Source: Stenotrophomonas maltophilia (GTDB lineage Bacteria > Pseudomonadota > Gammaproteobacteria > Xanthomonadales > Xanthomonadaceae). From it: 46,145 nucleotides of DNA. A program made the translations under genes and the position numbers. The stretch is from the NCBI RefSeq assembly GCF_013464915.1, contig NZ_RAVT01000046.1, forward strand, positions 2 through 46,146, written 5' to 3'. Of this stretch, positions 1 through 7,796 are shown piece by piece; within the stretch, counting starts at the first letter, position 1, and every line of letters starts with the position of its first letter. The notes beneath the pieces were generated by a model. That model worked only from the letters and a program-made list of their open reading frames with translations, ran no database searches and was not told the DNA's origin.

Positions 1-28
1 CACTACCGATTCCATGTGCAGCGGTGGC

Positions 29-1129
29 TTACGGGGTGACCGTCTCCACCACTTCCAGGCCGTAGCCGGCCAGGCCGATCTGTCGGCGCGGGGTACCCAG
101 CACGCGCAGCTTGCCCAGGCCCAGGTCGGACAGGATCTGCGCGCCGGCACCGTTGCGGCGCCACTGGCTCACATCCTTGTCCTTGCCCGGCACCACCGGC
201 GCTGGCTGCTGGCGCAGGCGGGCCAGCAGAGACTCCCCGTCGCGCGGGGCCTGCAGCACCACCATCACGCCGGCGCCTTCGGCATCGATCGCGCGCAGGG
301 CATCGGTGGCGGCCACGCCGAAGTCGTCACGGCGCCAGTGCAGCAGGTCGGCCAGCGGGTTCTCCACCTGCACGCGCACCAGGGTCGGGGTGTCGGCATC
401 CGGCGTGCCCCGGACCAGCGCGAAATGCAGGTCGTGGGCGATGCGGTCGCGGTAGGTCACCAGCTTGAACGGGCCGAATTCGGTGTCGATCTCGCGTTCG
501 TCCACGCGCTCGACAGTCTTCTCGGTGGCCAGGCGGTAGGCGATCAGGTCGGCGATGGAGCCCATCTTCAGGCCGTGCTCGCGGGCGAACACTTCCAGTT
601 CCGGGCGGCGCGCCATGCTGCCATCCGGGTTCAGGATCTCCACCAGCACGCCGGCCGGCTCCAGCCCGGCCAGCATGGCCAGGTCCACGCCGGCTTCGGT
701 GTGGCCGGCGCGGGTCAGCACGCCGCCCGGCTGGGCGATCAGCGGGAAGATGTGGCCCGGCTGGTGCAGGTCCGATGGCTTGGCGTTGGGCTTCACCGCG
801 GTGCGGATGGTATGGGCGCGGTCATGGGCGGAAATGCCCGTGGTCACGCCTTCGGCCGCTTCGATGCTGACGGTGAAGTTGGTCTGGAACTGCGCGGTAT
901 TGGCCTGCACCATCGGCGCCAGGCCGAGATCGGCGGCGCGGGTGCGGGTCAGCGGCAGGCAGACCAGGCCACGGCCGTGGGTGACCATGAAGTTGATGTC
1001 CGACGGCTTGACCAGCTCGGCGGCCATGATCAGGTCGCCTTCGTTCTCGCGGTCTTCGTCATCGACGATGACGACCATGCGGCCCTGGCGGATGTCTTCC
1101 AGGATTTCGGGGATCGGGGCGAAATTCAT
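29..1129 (-). CDS. ribB: 3,4-dihydroxy-2-butanone-4-phosphate synthase with degenerate GTP cyclohydrolase II-like domain
   Basis: Makes the four-carbon unit of riboflavin from ribulose 5-phosphate; cytosolic. The 366-aa product starts with a full RibB domain (about residues 1-205): the acidic loop DDEDRENEGD at 23-32, THGRG at 50-54, and HTEAGVDL at 143-150, which carry the catalytic acidic and His residues of the family. Residues about 210-366 resemble GTP cyclohydrolase II (FGPFKLVTYRD, DLGLGKLRVL), but the zinc-binding Cys cluster expected around 255-270 is absent; the stretch reads ENPLADLLHWRRDD. The C-terminal half is therefore unlikely to be an active RibA. The ATG overlaps the ribE stop (ATGA), so the two genes are probably translationally coupled and share the FMN riboswitch. 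In related genomes ribH and nusB usually follow; here the window ends first. Confidence 0.95.
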   Translation of the reverse strand: MNFAPIPEILEDIRQGRMVVIVDDEDRENEGDLIMAAELVKPSDINFMVTHGRGLVCLPLTRTRAADLGLAPMVQANTAQFQTNFTVSIEAAEGVTTGISAHDRAHTIRTAVKPNAKPSDLHQPGHIFPLIAQPGGVLTRAGHTEAGVDLAMLAGLEPAGVLVEILNPDGSMARRPELEVFAREHGLKMGSIADLIAYRLATEKTVERVDEREIDTEFGPFKLVTYRDRIAHDLHFALVRGTPDADTPTLVRVQVENPLADLLHWRRDDFGVAATDALRAIDAEGAGVMVVLQAPRDGESLLARLRQQPAPVVPGKDKDVSQWRRNGAGAQILSDLGLGKLRVLGTPRRQIGLAGYGLEVVETVTP

Positions 1130-1728
1130 GCGCGTGCTCCTTCGCCCAACAGGCGTTCGACATAACGGGCGACCAGGTCGATTTCCAGGTTCACCGCGCT
1201 GCCCACGCCGGTGGCGGAGAAGGCGGTGTTGGCCACGGTGTGCGGGATGAGGGCGACTTCAAACCCTTCGTCGTCCACCTCGTTCACGGTGAGGCTGACG
1301 CCGTCCACGCAGATCGAGCCCTTCTTGGCGATGTAGCGGCGCAGCGCGGCAGGCGCCGCGAAACGCCAGCGCTGGGCACGCGCATCTTCATGGATGGACA
1401 GCACCTGGCCGAGGCCGTCGACGTGGCCGCTGACCAGGTGACCGCCAAGGCGATCGGTCGGGCGCATGGCGCGCTCCAGATTGATGACCGCGCCCTCGGC
1501 CAGCTGGCCCAGCGTGGTCAGGCCCAGGGTCTCGGTGGACGCATCGGCCTGGAAGCTGCTGGCGTCGAACGCGATGACAGTAAGGCACACGCCATTGATG
1601 GCGATGCTCTCGCCCATCTGCACGTTGTCGAACGGCAGATTCCCGACGTTGAAGGTGAAGCGGACATCGCCGCCGATGGATTCGCGAGCGGCCAGACGGC
1701 CGACGCCTTCGATGATTCCAGTAAACAA
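1126..1728 (-). CDS. ribE: Riboflavin synthase, alpha subunit
   Basis: Dismutates two 6,7-dimethyl-8-ribityllumazines to riboflavin. The 200-aa product has the two-barrel architecture of the family: the N-terminal FTGIIEGVG motif and the repeated motif HLVSGHVDG. I start it at a TTG codon at 1728-1726 because the family begins MFTGIIEG and a GGAGA Shine-Dalgarno lies 7 nt upstream; the open frame extends further upstream only through the riboswitch leader. The rare TTG start may limit translation. It is the first gene after the FMN riboswitch and overlaps ribB by 4 nt. The gene symbol is ribE in most proteobacterial annotations and ribC in E. coli. Family assignment is secure. Confidence 0.94.
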   Translation of the reverse strand: MFTGIIEGVGRLAARESIGGDVRFTFNVGNLPFDNVQMGESIAINGVCLTVIAFDASSFQADASTETLGLTTLGQLAEGAVINLERAMRPTDRLGGHLVSGHVDGLGQVLSIHEDARAQRWRFAAPAALRRYIAKKGSICVDGVSLTVNEVDDEGFEVALIPHTVANTAFSATGVGSAVNLEIDLVARYVERLLGEGARA

Positions 1729-1808
1729 GAAACGTTCTCCGCGGAAAGTGAGCGAAAAACGCCGCAAGGCAAACAGGCGGGCGCAGGGCCGCTGAGGCCC
1801 TGTGGCAC

Positions 1809-1948
1809 CGTCTTCTTTCATCCGGACTATGACCGTCGGCTCCGGCATTGGACCGGATCTGCTGACCCCCGGCCGTGGGCCGGGGCGCTCGCGGGCTCGT
1901 GCTTGCGCACCTACCGCCGGTGGGGAATCGCACCCCGCCCTGAAGACG
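1809..1948 (-). promoter_or_regulatory. FMN riboswitch (RFN element)
   Basis: Read on the minus strand, it starts CGTCTTCAGGGCGGGGTG and continues with TTCCCCACCGGCGGTA, GCCCGCGAGC, GATCCGGTCC, GCCGGAGCCGACGGTCAT and AGTCCGGATGAAAGAAGACG. These are the conserved RFN blocks in the right order. Helix P1 is formed by CGTCTTC (1948-1942) pairing with GAAGACG (1815-1809). It ends about 80 nt before the ribE start. I see no long U-tract terminator between aptamer and gene, so control by sequestration of the ribosome binding site is more likely than transcription termination (inference). Confidence 0.95.
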
Positions 1949-1975
1949 TTTGTGTACCGGCGAACCGGCATCACC

Positions 1976-1984
1976 AGTGTACCA
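1976..1984 (-). promoter_or_regulatory. Putative extended -10 promoter of ribE-ribB
   Basis: The minus strand reads TGGTACACT, an extended -10 (TGN plus TACACT). It would start transcription near 1969, about 20 nt before riboswitch helix P1. No convincing -35 hexamer is visible, which suits an extended -10 promoter. Confidence 0.5.
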
Positions 1985-2052
1985 GCCCGGGCTGAACGGG
2001 GTCGGATGCCACAGCTGTGACGGCCGTCGCTCGCAATTTGTAAAACTTTCAT

Positions 2053-2058
2053 TAAAAT
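2053..2058 (+). promoter_or_regulatory. Possible -10 box for the Ax21-like gene
   Basis: TAAAAT in a local AT-rich patch (2035-2060), about 80 nt before the ATG at 2139. No good -35 element is seen at 16-18 nt spacing. Weak call. Confidence 0.3.
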
Positions 2059-2138
2059 CCTGCCCCGGACGACATGAGGTCGCCACGGGCAGCCGCAAGG
2101 GCAGGCCCGCCAATGGACTGAAATTCACAGGAATTCCC

Positions 2139-2759
2139 ATGCGCAAGATCCTGATCGTGGCCGCCCTGCTGGCCGCCGCCCCGTTCACCGCGTCGGCCGA
2201 CGCCCTGAGCTACACCTACGTTGAAGGCGGCTGGACGCAGGTCAAGGTTGACGACAACGCACTGGACGACCCGAAGGTCGACGGCGGCTACCTGCGTGGT
2301 TCGGTCGCACTTGCCGAACAGGTCTACGTGTTCGGTGGCTGGTCGCGTACCAGCAAGACCCGCCACTACGGCGAAGATTCGCTGAAGCTGGAACTGAACC
2401 AGCCGGAGCTGGGCATTGGTTACCACATGCCCTGGAGCGACCGCGTTGACTTCACCGCCGATGCCGCCTGGGTGCGCCAGAACGCTGAATCGACCCTGCG
2501 CTATGACGGCCTGCGTTACCACGGCAAGGACCACACCAACCTGGGCCGCGTCACCATGGGTATCCGCGGCAAGCCGTCGCGCATGACCGAAGCCTGGGCC
2601 AAGGCCGGCTACATGGATGGCGGCAACAACTTCAAGGGCACCTGGGTCGGCACCGTTGGTGGCCAGGTCAACTTCACCAGGACCTGGGGCCTGGTGGGTG
2701 AGATCGCCGGCTACCGCGACGTCACCCAGTACTCGGTGGGCGTGCGCGCCAGCTTCTGA
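2139..2759 (+). CDS. Ax21-like outer-membrane beta-barrel protein
   Basis: 206-aa exported protein. The signal peptide MRKILIVAALLAAAPFTASA is followed by SYTYVEGGWTQ and alternating beta-strand segments such as YVFGGWSRTSK and ELGIGYHMPWSDRVD. It ends in ...YSVGVRASF with a C-terminal Phe, as expected for insertion by the BAM machinery. The layout (SYxYVEGG start, GG-V-L near residue 45, final GVR-SF) matches the Ax21 family of xanthomonads, small barrel proteins of debated role. The ATG at 2139 has AGGA about 8 nt upstream; upstream in-frame codons would place the signal peptide internally. It is transcribed divergently from ribE and followed by a strong terminator. Assignment to the Ax21 family rests on pattern recognition. 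Confidence 0.8.
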   Translation: MRKILIVAALLAAAPFTASADALSYTYVEGGWTQVKVDDNALDDPKVDGGYLRGSVALAEQVYVFGGWSRTSKTRHYGEDSLKLELNQPELGIGYHMPWSDRVDFTADAAWVRQNAESTLRYDGLRYHGKDHTNLGRVTMGIRGKPSRMTEAWAKAGYMDGGNNFKGTWVGTVGGQVNFTRTWGLVGEIAGYRDVTQYSVGVRASF

Positions 2760-2788
2760 TCCAACGATCGCTCCTCGTCGTGCGATCG

Positions 2789-2817
2789 AACGGGCCCCGC
2801 AAGGGGCCCGTTTTTTT
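2789..2817 (+). terminator. Rho-independent terminator after the Ax21-like gene
   Basis: Stem cgggcccc/ggggcccg with a short loop, followed by seven T (2811-2817). It separates the barrel gene from the downstream array of exported proteins. Confidence 0.92.
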
Positions 2818-2911
2818 GGCCGGGGCACACCGCCATGTGACCTCTGGTCGCCATCGAAAGTATCGCTGGATGCGCTAGTCTTGCGCGCTTCTGGAACAGG
2901 AAAGCTCCGTC

Positions 2912-3796
2912 ATGAAGACTCTCAACCGTACCCTGCTGGCCAGCGCCCTGCTGTGTGCCCCGCTGTTTGCCAGCGCTGCACCGGCCCAGCTGACGCCCGA
3001 ACAGGCCTTCGACCTGTATGCACGCGTGCTGCTGGAAGACGACGCCGCCGCCACGCGCACGCTCAACGATGCACTGAAGCCGGCCTTCGAAGGCCAGGAC
3101 GCCGTGACCCCGACCCCGGGTGCGCTGGCCAAGGCCATGGCCGAGCCGTGGCAGACCGTGCTGGCCAGCGCCGGTACCAAGACCGACGCCGCCGCCACCG
3201 AAGCGCTGTATGCCAAGGCCCTGCGCGATTCGAAGTGCCGCGCGACCAAGAGCGTGATCGAAGACAACGAATACGTTGAAGACCAGAAGCTGGCGCGCAT
3301 CAGCTTCAGCTGCCAGGTGCCCGACCTCGGCAAGGTACGCCCGCTGTTCGCCGCCAGCCTGGCCGCCGATGCCAGCCCGGCCTCGCGCAAGCTGTTCACC
3401 GATGCCTACACCCAGGCGCTGCAGAGCGGCGCGCGCGTGCCGGTCAGCGGCACCTTCACCCTGTACCCGGCCAAGGACAACGGCTACTGGTACAGCGGCA
3501 ACTTCGACGATCTGGTAGGTACCGTGACCGGCGCGCTGGCACCGTTCGAGGACTGGATGCAGGACGCGCAGGCGGCCAACGCGCCGAAGGTGACCGGCGT
3601 ACCGGGCTGCGACCTGCTGCTGCAGCAGCATCGCGCCTGCGTGGCGAAGATCGCGCCGGACCAGATCAGCGGCGTGGACGCGATGGCCGAGGAACTGAAG
3701 GCAAAGGCCCAGGTACAGTCCGCCGAAGCGATGACGCAGGAGTGCAAGGCACTGCGCCCGATCGCGGAGATGATGTGGACCGATGAGTGCGCGTAA
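2912..3796 (+). CDS. Exported six-cysteine protein, paralogue 1 of 4
   Basis: Unknown function. 294 aa with signal peptide MKTLNRTLLASALLCAPLFASA. The mature part begins LTPEQAFDLYARVLLEDDAAA, an amphipathic segment repeated in the next three genes. Outside the signal peptide it has six cysteines in a pattern shared with paralogues 2 and 3: SKCRAT, SFSCQVPDL, PGCDLL, RACVAK, TQECKALRP and a C-terminal DECA. Three disulfides would fit a periplasmic or secreted protein. GGAACAGGAAAG precedes the ATG. There is no lipobox, no recognisable enzymatic motif and no obvious partner gene. It is the most regular member and may be the ancestral copy. I do not recognise the family by name. Confidence 0.85.
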   Translation: MKTLNRTLLASALLCAPLFASAAPAQLTPEQAFDLYARVLLEDDAAATRTLNDALKPAFEGQDAVTPTPGALAKAMAEPWQTVLASAGTKTDAAATEALYAKALRDSKCRATKSVIEDNEYVEDQKLARISFSCQVPDLGKVRPLFAASLAADASPASRKLFTDAYTQALQSGARVPVSGTFTLYPAKDNGYWYSGNFDDLVGTVTGALAPFEDWMQDAQAANAPKVTGVPGCDLLLQQHRACVAKIAPDQISGVDAMAEELKAKAQVQSAEAMTQECKALRPIAEMMWTDECA

Positions 3797-3923
3797 GCCG
3801 GCACAGTAGTTGCGTCAGCGATACGCATCGCTGACGGCAACGGCAACGCCATTTCAAACAAGTTGCATGGACAGCCAAGCGCAGGTGCAGCAGTCTTTCC
3901 GCCCCTGCCTTGATGGTATCGCC

Positions 3924-4817
3924 ATGCGCCGCTACGCCTTGTGCTTTTTCATTGCCTTGAGCATGCCTCTGTGCGTTGCCGCAGCGCCGGAGCCAACACC
4001 GGAAAAGGCATTCGACCTGCTGATCAAGGCAATGTACGAGAACGACCCCAGCGCTGTGCAGGCACTGGGTGGGCCGCAAACCGATGCGGACACCGACATG
4101 TTCACGCTGCCGGACCTGTTGGCCACATACCTCCAGAGCCTCAAGCGGTACAACGGCTCCGCCGCTGGCGACGATTCGGCACACCAGGCGTGGGCGTCAG
4201 ACGTCGTGGCCGGCTCCCGATGCAGGGCCGACCGCAGCGCGATCTGGCATGACGTGATTGCCGGCACCCAAGTGGCCGACGTCCACTTCACGTGTCGCGT
4301 TGGCGACGTGGAGCGCCTCCGGTCCTTGTCTGATGCCGCCCTCTTCGGCGGAACCGATCAAGGCCAGGAACGACTCTGGAAGTCGTACATGGCGATTTTG
4401 CGCGATGGCCCCTACCGCACCATCAGCGGCTCGACCCGTCTTGTGTCCTCCGCACCCGATCACGGCTGGCAAAGCGAACAGGATGGATATCGGGGTGAAC
4501 GACTGCGTTACGGCCGCATCGAACGCGATGTGGGACAGGTGCTGATCGAAGCGCTGGTCGAGCATCCGCGCGACCAGTCCAACGAGACCCTGCGCACCGC
4601 CATCATGCACATCACCGGCTTGGATGAATGCGACAACCTGGTCCACCACCATCGTCGCTGCATGGCCCGCATCGCGCCACAGGAGTTGGCCGGCGCCCAT
4701 GAACTGGCCCGGGTGCTGAGCAGAAGGCACAAGGAGGTCTCCGAGGCCGAGCTGGTACAGCAGTGCATGGCCCTTCGCCCGAGAGTGGAAGCATTGTGGA
4801 ACCGGGATTGCGAATGA
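3924..4817 (+). CDS. Exported six-cysteine protein, paralogue 2 of 4
   Basis: Unknown function. 297 aa when started at 3924, giving a clean signal peptide (MRRYALCFFIALSMPLCVAAA); the frame is open further upstream, with an ATG at 3867. The mature N-terminus PTPEKAFDLLIKAMYENDPSA aligns with paralogue 1. The six-cysteine pattern is conserved: SRCRADRS, HFTCRV, DECDNL, RRCMARIAPQ, QQCMALRP and terminal RDCE. The spacing RxC-x-ARIAP...CMALRP closely matches RAC-x-AKIAP...CKALRP in paralogue 1. Third-position GC looks somewhat lower than in neighbouring housekeeping genes, as in paralogues 3 and 4. It follows paralogue 1 after 127 bp without an evident terminator. Confidence 0.82.
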   Translation: MRRYALCFFIALSMPLCVAAAPEPTPEKAFDLLIKAMYENDPSAVQALGGPQTDADTDMFTLPDLLATYLQSLKRYNGSAAGDDSAHQAWASDVVAGSRCRADRSAIWHDVIAGTQVADVHFTCRVGDVERLRSLSDAALFGGTDQGQERLWKSYMAILRDGPYRTISGSTRLVSSAPDHGWQSEQDGYRGERLRYGRIERDVGQVLIEALVEHPRDQSNETLRTAIMHITGLDECDNLVHHHRRCMARIAPQELAGAHELARVLSRRHKEVSEAELVQQCMALRPRVEALWNRDCE

Positions 4818-4921
4818 GTAGTCCCCGGGTACCCGCCGCCTGGCAGGCTTTCGGACTTTTTGCATGGCTGCCGGCGTTGAATCGCCGCATGCGCTACAGC
4901 CGTTCACGCAAGGACCCGATC

Positions 4922-5833
4922 ATGCGGCTGTGTCATCTCATGACACTGGCATTGCTCCCCCTGCTCTCACAGGCTTCGCCCTTGCCACCGGCTCACCCCC
5001 AACTTGCATCCGCACCGGACCATGCCGTGGAAAAGAGCATCATCGCCAATGTCCAGCTCTACCTCGCGTTGATGCTCTACGCTGACCCTGGCGCGCGCCG
5101 CACGCTCGATGCCCAATGGCAGGGCACTTTCCAGACGCCTGGTTATCTCGATCGCCTGCAGGCGCTCAAGGCAAGGCTGGGCGATGACACCGCCATACGC
5201 AGCACCTTGGAATCTGCGGGCGTGGCCGCACCGGCCATCGGCGAAGCGGCGTTGAATCGCCTTGGGCGCGTCAGCTGCGAGGTGAAGGCTGTGCGCTTCG
5301 AGGCGACCAACAGTTCCGCATCAGCTTCCTATCGATGCTCTGTCCCCGACCTCAATCCTTTGTTTGCGTCCTACCGCAAAGCAACGCGAGGAGGAGTATT
5401 GACGATGGAGCCCGCAGATATGTCCGACCTCCAAGCGCGTCAGGTCACGTTGCTGCATGGACCCGCCTCGCGGTCGATCTCAGGTGACATGCGTTTCTTC
5501 CGCAGCAGCAAGGGCACTTGGTTGAGCCTCGATGCCGACCAGCTCGAACTGAAGCTCCTGGATGCCTTCATTCCCTATGCGGCGTGGGACAAGCGCATGC
5601 TTGAGGAAGACGCGCCCCGGATCACCGGATCGATCGCCTGTGACTGGCCGCTGCACCAGTACCGCATGTGCGTAGTCGAAAGATCACCGCAGCAGATCCA
5701 GCAGGCCAAGTCTCTACAGACCAAGGTGCTGGAGGCCACAAGGGGAATGGACGAGCGGCAGCGTGCCGACTATTGCAACACCCACGTCGCACCCGTCGTG
5801 TACCCGCAACTCAGGAGCCATCAGTGCCGATAG
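4922..5833 (+). CDS. Exported six-cysteine protein, paralogue 3 of 4
   Basis: Unknown function. 303 aa started at the ATG at 4922, with AAGGA about 9 nt upstream and signal peptide MRLCHLMTLALLPLLSQASP. It is the most divergent full-length copy: the N-terminal helix is VEKSIIANVQLYLALMLYADP. The cysteine pattern is kept: RVSCEVKA, SYRCSVPDLNPLF, IACDWPL, RMCVVERSP, DYCNTHVAP and terminal HQCR. The VPDL motif after the second Cys is shared with paralogue 1. It ends at 5833, overlapping the GTG start of the next gene by 10 nt, so the last two genes are probably coupled. Confidence 0.82.
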   Translation: MRLCHLMTLALLPLLSQASPLPPAHPQLASAPDHAVEKSIIANVQLYLALMLYADPGARRTLDAQWQGTFQTPGYLDRLQALKARLGDDTAIRSTLESAGVAAPAIGEAALNRLGRVSCEVKAVRFEATNSSASASYRCSVPDLNPLFASYRKATRGGVLTMEPADMSDLQARQVTLLHGPASRSISGDMRFFRSSKGTWLSLDADQLELKLLDAFIPYAAWDKRMLEEDAPRITGSIACDWPLHQYRMCVVERSPQQIQQAKSLQTKVLEATRGMDERQRADYCNTHVAPVVYPQLRSHQCR

Positions 5834-6534
5834 AAGGCACGTACGGGCATGGCTCCCACCGCAATGCGGCGCTGCGTATGAAGGTTGTGCCCCTTCTGCT
5901 GGGCGTCGTGGCGTGCAGCGCTTCAGGCGCCACGCCGTCACCCGAACACGAGTACACCCTGCAGGCCCGGGTTCTGCTGCAGGACGATGCCAGCGCGCGG
6001 GCGGTGCTTGCAGAACTGGGGCCGGGCTGGGTACCGCATGGGCGCATTGAGTGGCAGGACATCGTTGATGACGTGCCGGCATGGCTGGGCAATCAGACAT
6101 TTCCCGCCCCCTCTCCCGCCATCGTCGGCGCGTTCAGCGATGCGCTGGGCGCACGGCTGGCAACGGTTTACTGCGAAGCCAGGAACTTCCTTCCGCTGGG
6201 CTCACCGGAAATTGGCATGTTTGCACTGGAATGCCGGCACCCCGATATGACGCCGCTGCGCGAGGCTTATCTGGCACTGCGCGAGGCGGAGCAGAGTGAC
6301 CGTCAGGCGCAGAGCGACGCGCTGTTCAAACGCTGGACAACGATCCTGCGTGATGCCCCGGACCGTGCCCACTGCACAGCGGTGACCGGTTGGTATAAGG
6401 GAGACCACGAAGCTACCGATGCCGCCCGCGCGCAACAGCTGTACCGGGCCGTGTTGGCGGGACTGCTACCGCTGGATGCGTGGGATGCACGCGGTATGGG
6501 TGAGGACACCTCTGCACTGTGCAGGGTCCGCTGA
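5824..6534 (+). CDS. Exported six-cysteine protein, paralogue 4 of 4, C-terminally truncated
   Basis: 236 aa. I prefer the GTG start at 5824 because AGGAG lies about 7 nt upstream; an ATG at 5878 gives a shorter signal peptide (MKVVPLLLGVVACSASGATP) but lacks a ribosome binding site. The mature start SPEHEYTLQARVLLQDDASA matches paralogue 1. Cysteines 1 and 2 are present (VYCEAR, ALECRHPDMTPL). The chain stops shortly after AWDARGMGEDTSALC, at the level of the third family cysteine, so the C-terminal module with Cys 4-6 and the ALRP motif is missing. A SMAG-like hairpin follows 30 nt after the stop. It may be a decaying copy or a shortened functional variant. Confidence 0.72.
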   Translation: MPIEGTYGHGSHRNAALRMKVVPLLLGVVACSASGATPSPEHEYTLQARVLLQDDASARAVLAELGPGWVPHGRIEWQDIVDDVPAWLGNQTFPAPSPAIVGAFSDALGARLATVYCEARNFLPLGSPEIGMFALECRHPDMTPLREAYLALREAEQSDRQAQSDALFKRWTTILRDAPDRAHCTAVTGWYKGDHEATDAARAQQLYRAVLAGLLPLDAWDARGMGEDTSALCRVR

Positions 6535-6563
6535 CAGAGTGCCAGGGCACGTGAAGCCCATGC

Positions 6564-6583
6564 GCCGACCAAGGTCGGCATCC
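6564..6583. repeat. SMAG-like palindrome between convergent genes
   Basis: GCCGACC-AA-GGTCGGC stem followed by ATCCACC; on the minus strand it reads GGTGGATGCCGACCTTGGTC, a diverged form of the GTAGATGCC... repeat seen elsewhere in the window. It lies in the 58-bp gap between paralogue 4 and the ribD stop and could end transcription from both sides. Confidence 0.6.
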
Positions 6584-6592
6584 ACCAGCGCC

Positions 6593-7678
6593 TTATACCC
6601 GCAGCAGCAACCGCAGGTCGTCCCCTACCTGGCGCTGGTCGACCACACGCAGCCGGCGCTGCTGGTCCATCGTCTGGATGCCAAGGCCAGCCAGCAGCGG
6701 GCGTCCGTTGTCGCCCAGCAGCGTAGGCGCCTGGTACAACAGCAGCTCATCCGCCCAGCCGCCACGCAGCAGCGCACCTGCCAATGTCGCACCGGCCTCG
6801 GTGTGCACTTCGTTGATGCCACGTTCGGCCAGCAGTGCCAGCACCGCGCCCAGGTCCAACCGGCCATCGACGCTGGCCACGCTGGCGAATTCGGCGTCGG
6901 CCGCATCCGGCGCACTGACTGCAGCATCGTGCAGATACAGCGTCGGCGCCCCGCCCTCGCGTACACGGCTGCATTCAAGCGAACGCAGGCGCGAATCGAG
7001 CACCACGCGCAGCGGCGGCATCACCTCGGTATCGGCCAGACGCACGGTCAGCATCGGGTCGTCGGCCAGCACGGTGTCGGCACCGGTCAGGATCGCACCC
7101 GCACGCGCGCGCCAGTGCTGCACGTCTTCACGCGCGGCCGGGCCGGTGATCCACTTGGAGCTGCCATCGGCCATCGCGGTACGGCCATCGAGGCTGGCGG
7201 CCAGCTTCACCCGCAGCCACGGACGGTTGCGCTCCACGCGTGACAGGAAGCCCTTGTTGAGCTCGCGCGCCTGCGCCGCCATCAGTCCTTCGGCAACCTC
7301 GATGCCGGCATTGCGCAGCAGATCGAAGCCACCGCCATCGACCTTCGGGAACGGATCGCGCATCGCGGCAACCACGCGCGACACGCCCGCCTCGATCAGT
7401 GCCAGCGCACACGGTGGCGTACGACCGTAGTGTGCGCAGGGTTCCAGCGTGACGTAGGCGGTGGCGCCGCGTGCCTCGCCGCCGGCCTCGCGCAGCGCGA
7501 ACACCTCGGCATGCGGTCCACCGGCGCGCTGGTGCCAGCCCTGCCCGACCACGCGTTCGCCATGGGCGATCACGCAGCCGACCATCGGATTGGGGCGGGT
7601 GGTGTAGGCGGCACGCTCGGCCAGGCGCAGCGCGTTGGCCATGTGCAGGTGGTCGAGGACGGAGAACGGAGTGGTCAT
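6593..7678 (-). CDS. ribD: Bifunctional diaminohydroxyphosphoribosylaminopyrimidine deaminase / 5-amino-6-(5-phosphoribosylamino)uracil reductase
   Basis: Carries out the second and third steps of riboflavin synthesis in the cytosol. 361 aa. The N-terminal deaminase has the zinc site H56-A-E58 (PHAEVFAL) and PC81AHYGRTPPC90. The C-terminal reductase begins near 145 with the RVKLAASLDGRTAM segment and SKWITGP. The ATG at 7678 gives the conserved N-terminus (MTTPFSVLDHLHMANALRLAE); no strong Shine-Dalgarno is visible. It follows nrdR on the same strand, with a SMAG dimer between. ribE, normally adjacent, is about 4.9 kb away behind an opposite-strand block. Confidence 0.95.
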   Translation of the reverse strand: MTTPFSVLDHLHMANALRLAERAAYTTRPNPMVGCVIAHGERVVGQGWHQRAGGPHAEVFALREAGGEARGATAYVTLEPCAHYGRTPPCALALIEAGVSRVVAAMRDPFPKVDGGGFDLLRNAGIEVAEGLMAAQARELNKGFLSRVERNRPWLRVKLAASLDGRTAMADGSSKWITGPAAREDVQHWRARAGAILTGADTVLADDPMLTVRLADTEVMPPLRVVLDSRLRSLECSRVREGGAPTLYLHDAAVSAPDAADAEFASVASVDGRLDLGAVLALLAERGINEVHTEAGATLAGALLRGGWADELLLYQAPTLLGDNGRPLLAGLGIQTMDQQRRLRVVDQRQVGDDLRLLLRV

Positions 7679-7731
7679 GCGATCATGGTAGCGCCGTTGG
7701 TGTAGATGCACGCCACTACCTGCCCGGCTCA

Positions 7732-7788
7732 GTAGATCCACGCCATGCGTGGATGAAGCGTAGGGCGCCAACCAAGGTTGGCGTCTAC
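7732..7788. repeat. SMAG-like dimer between nrdR and ribD
   Basis: Two head-to-head hairpins: GTAGATCCACGCCATGCGTGG (7732-7752) with GTAG at its 5' end, and CGCCAACCAAGGTTGGCGTC ending in CTAC at 7788. This inverted pair is the typical dimer form of Stenotrophomonas GTAG repeats. It lies in the nrdR-ribD gap and may process or stabilise the transcript. Confidence 0.8.
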
Positions 7789-7796
7789 CGGGGCGG

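Noticed and set aside
14-1165. Long plus-strand open frame opposite ribB
   Set aside because: High-GC antisense shadow: histidine/arginine-rich, no domain, fully overlaps a secure gene.
1998-2010. Fourth copy of the 39-nt palindrome
   Set aside because: Only one arm (GGGGTCGGATGCC) is present with no complementary partner, so it is not listed as a copy.
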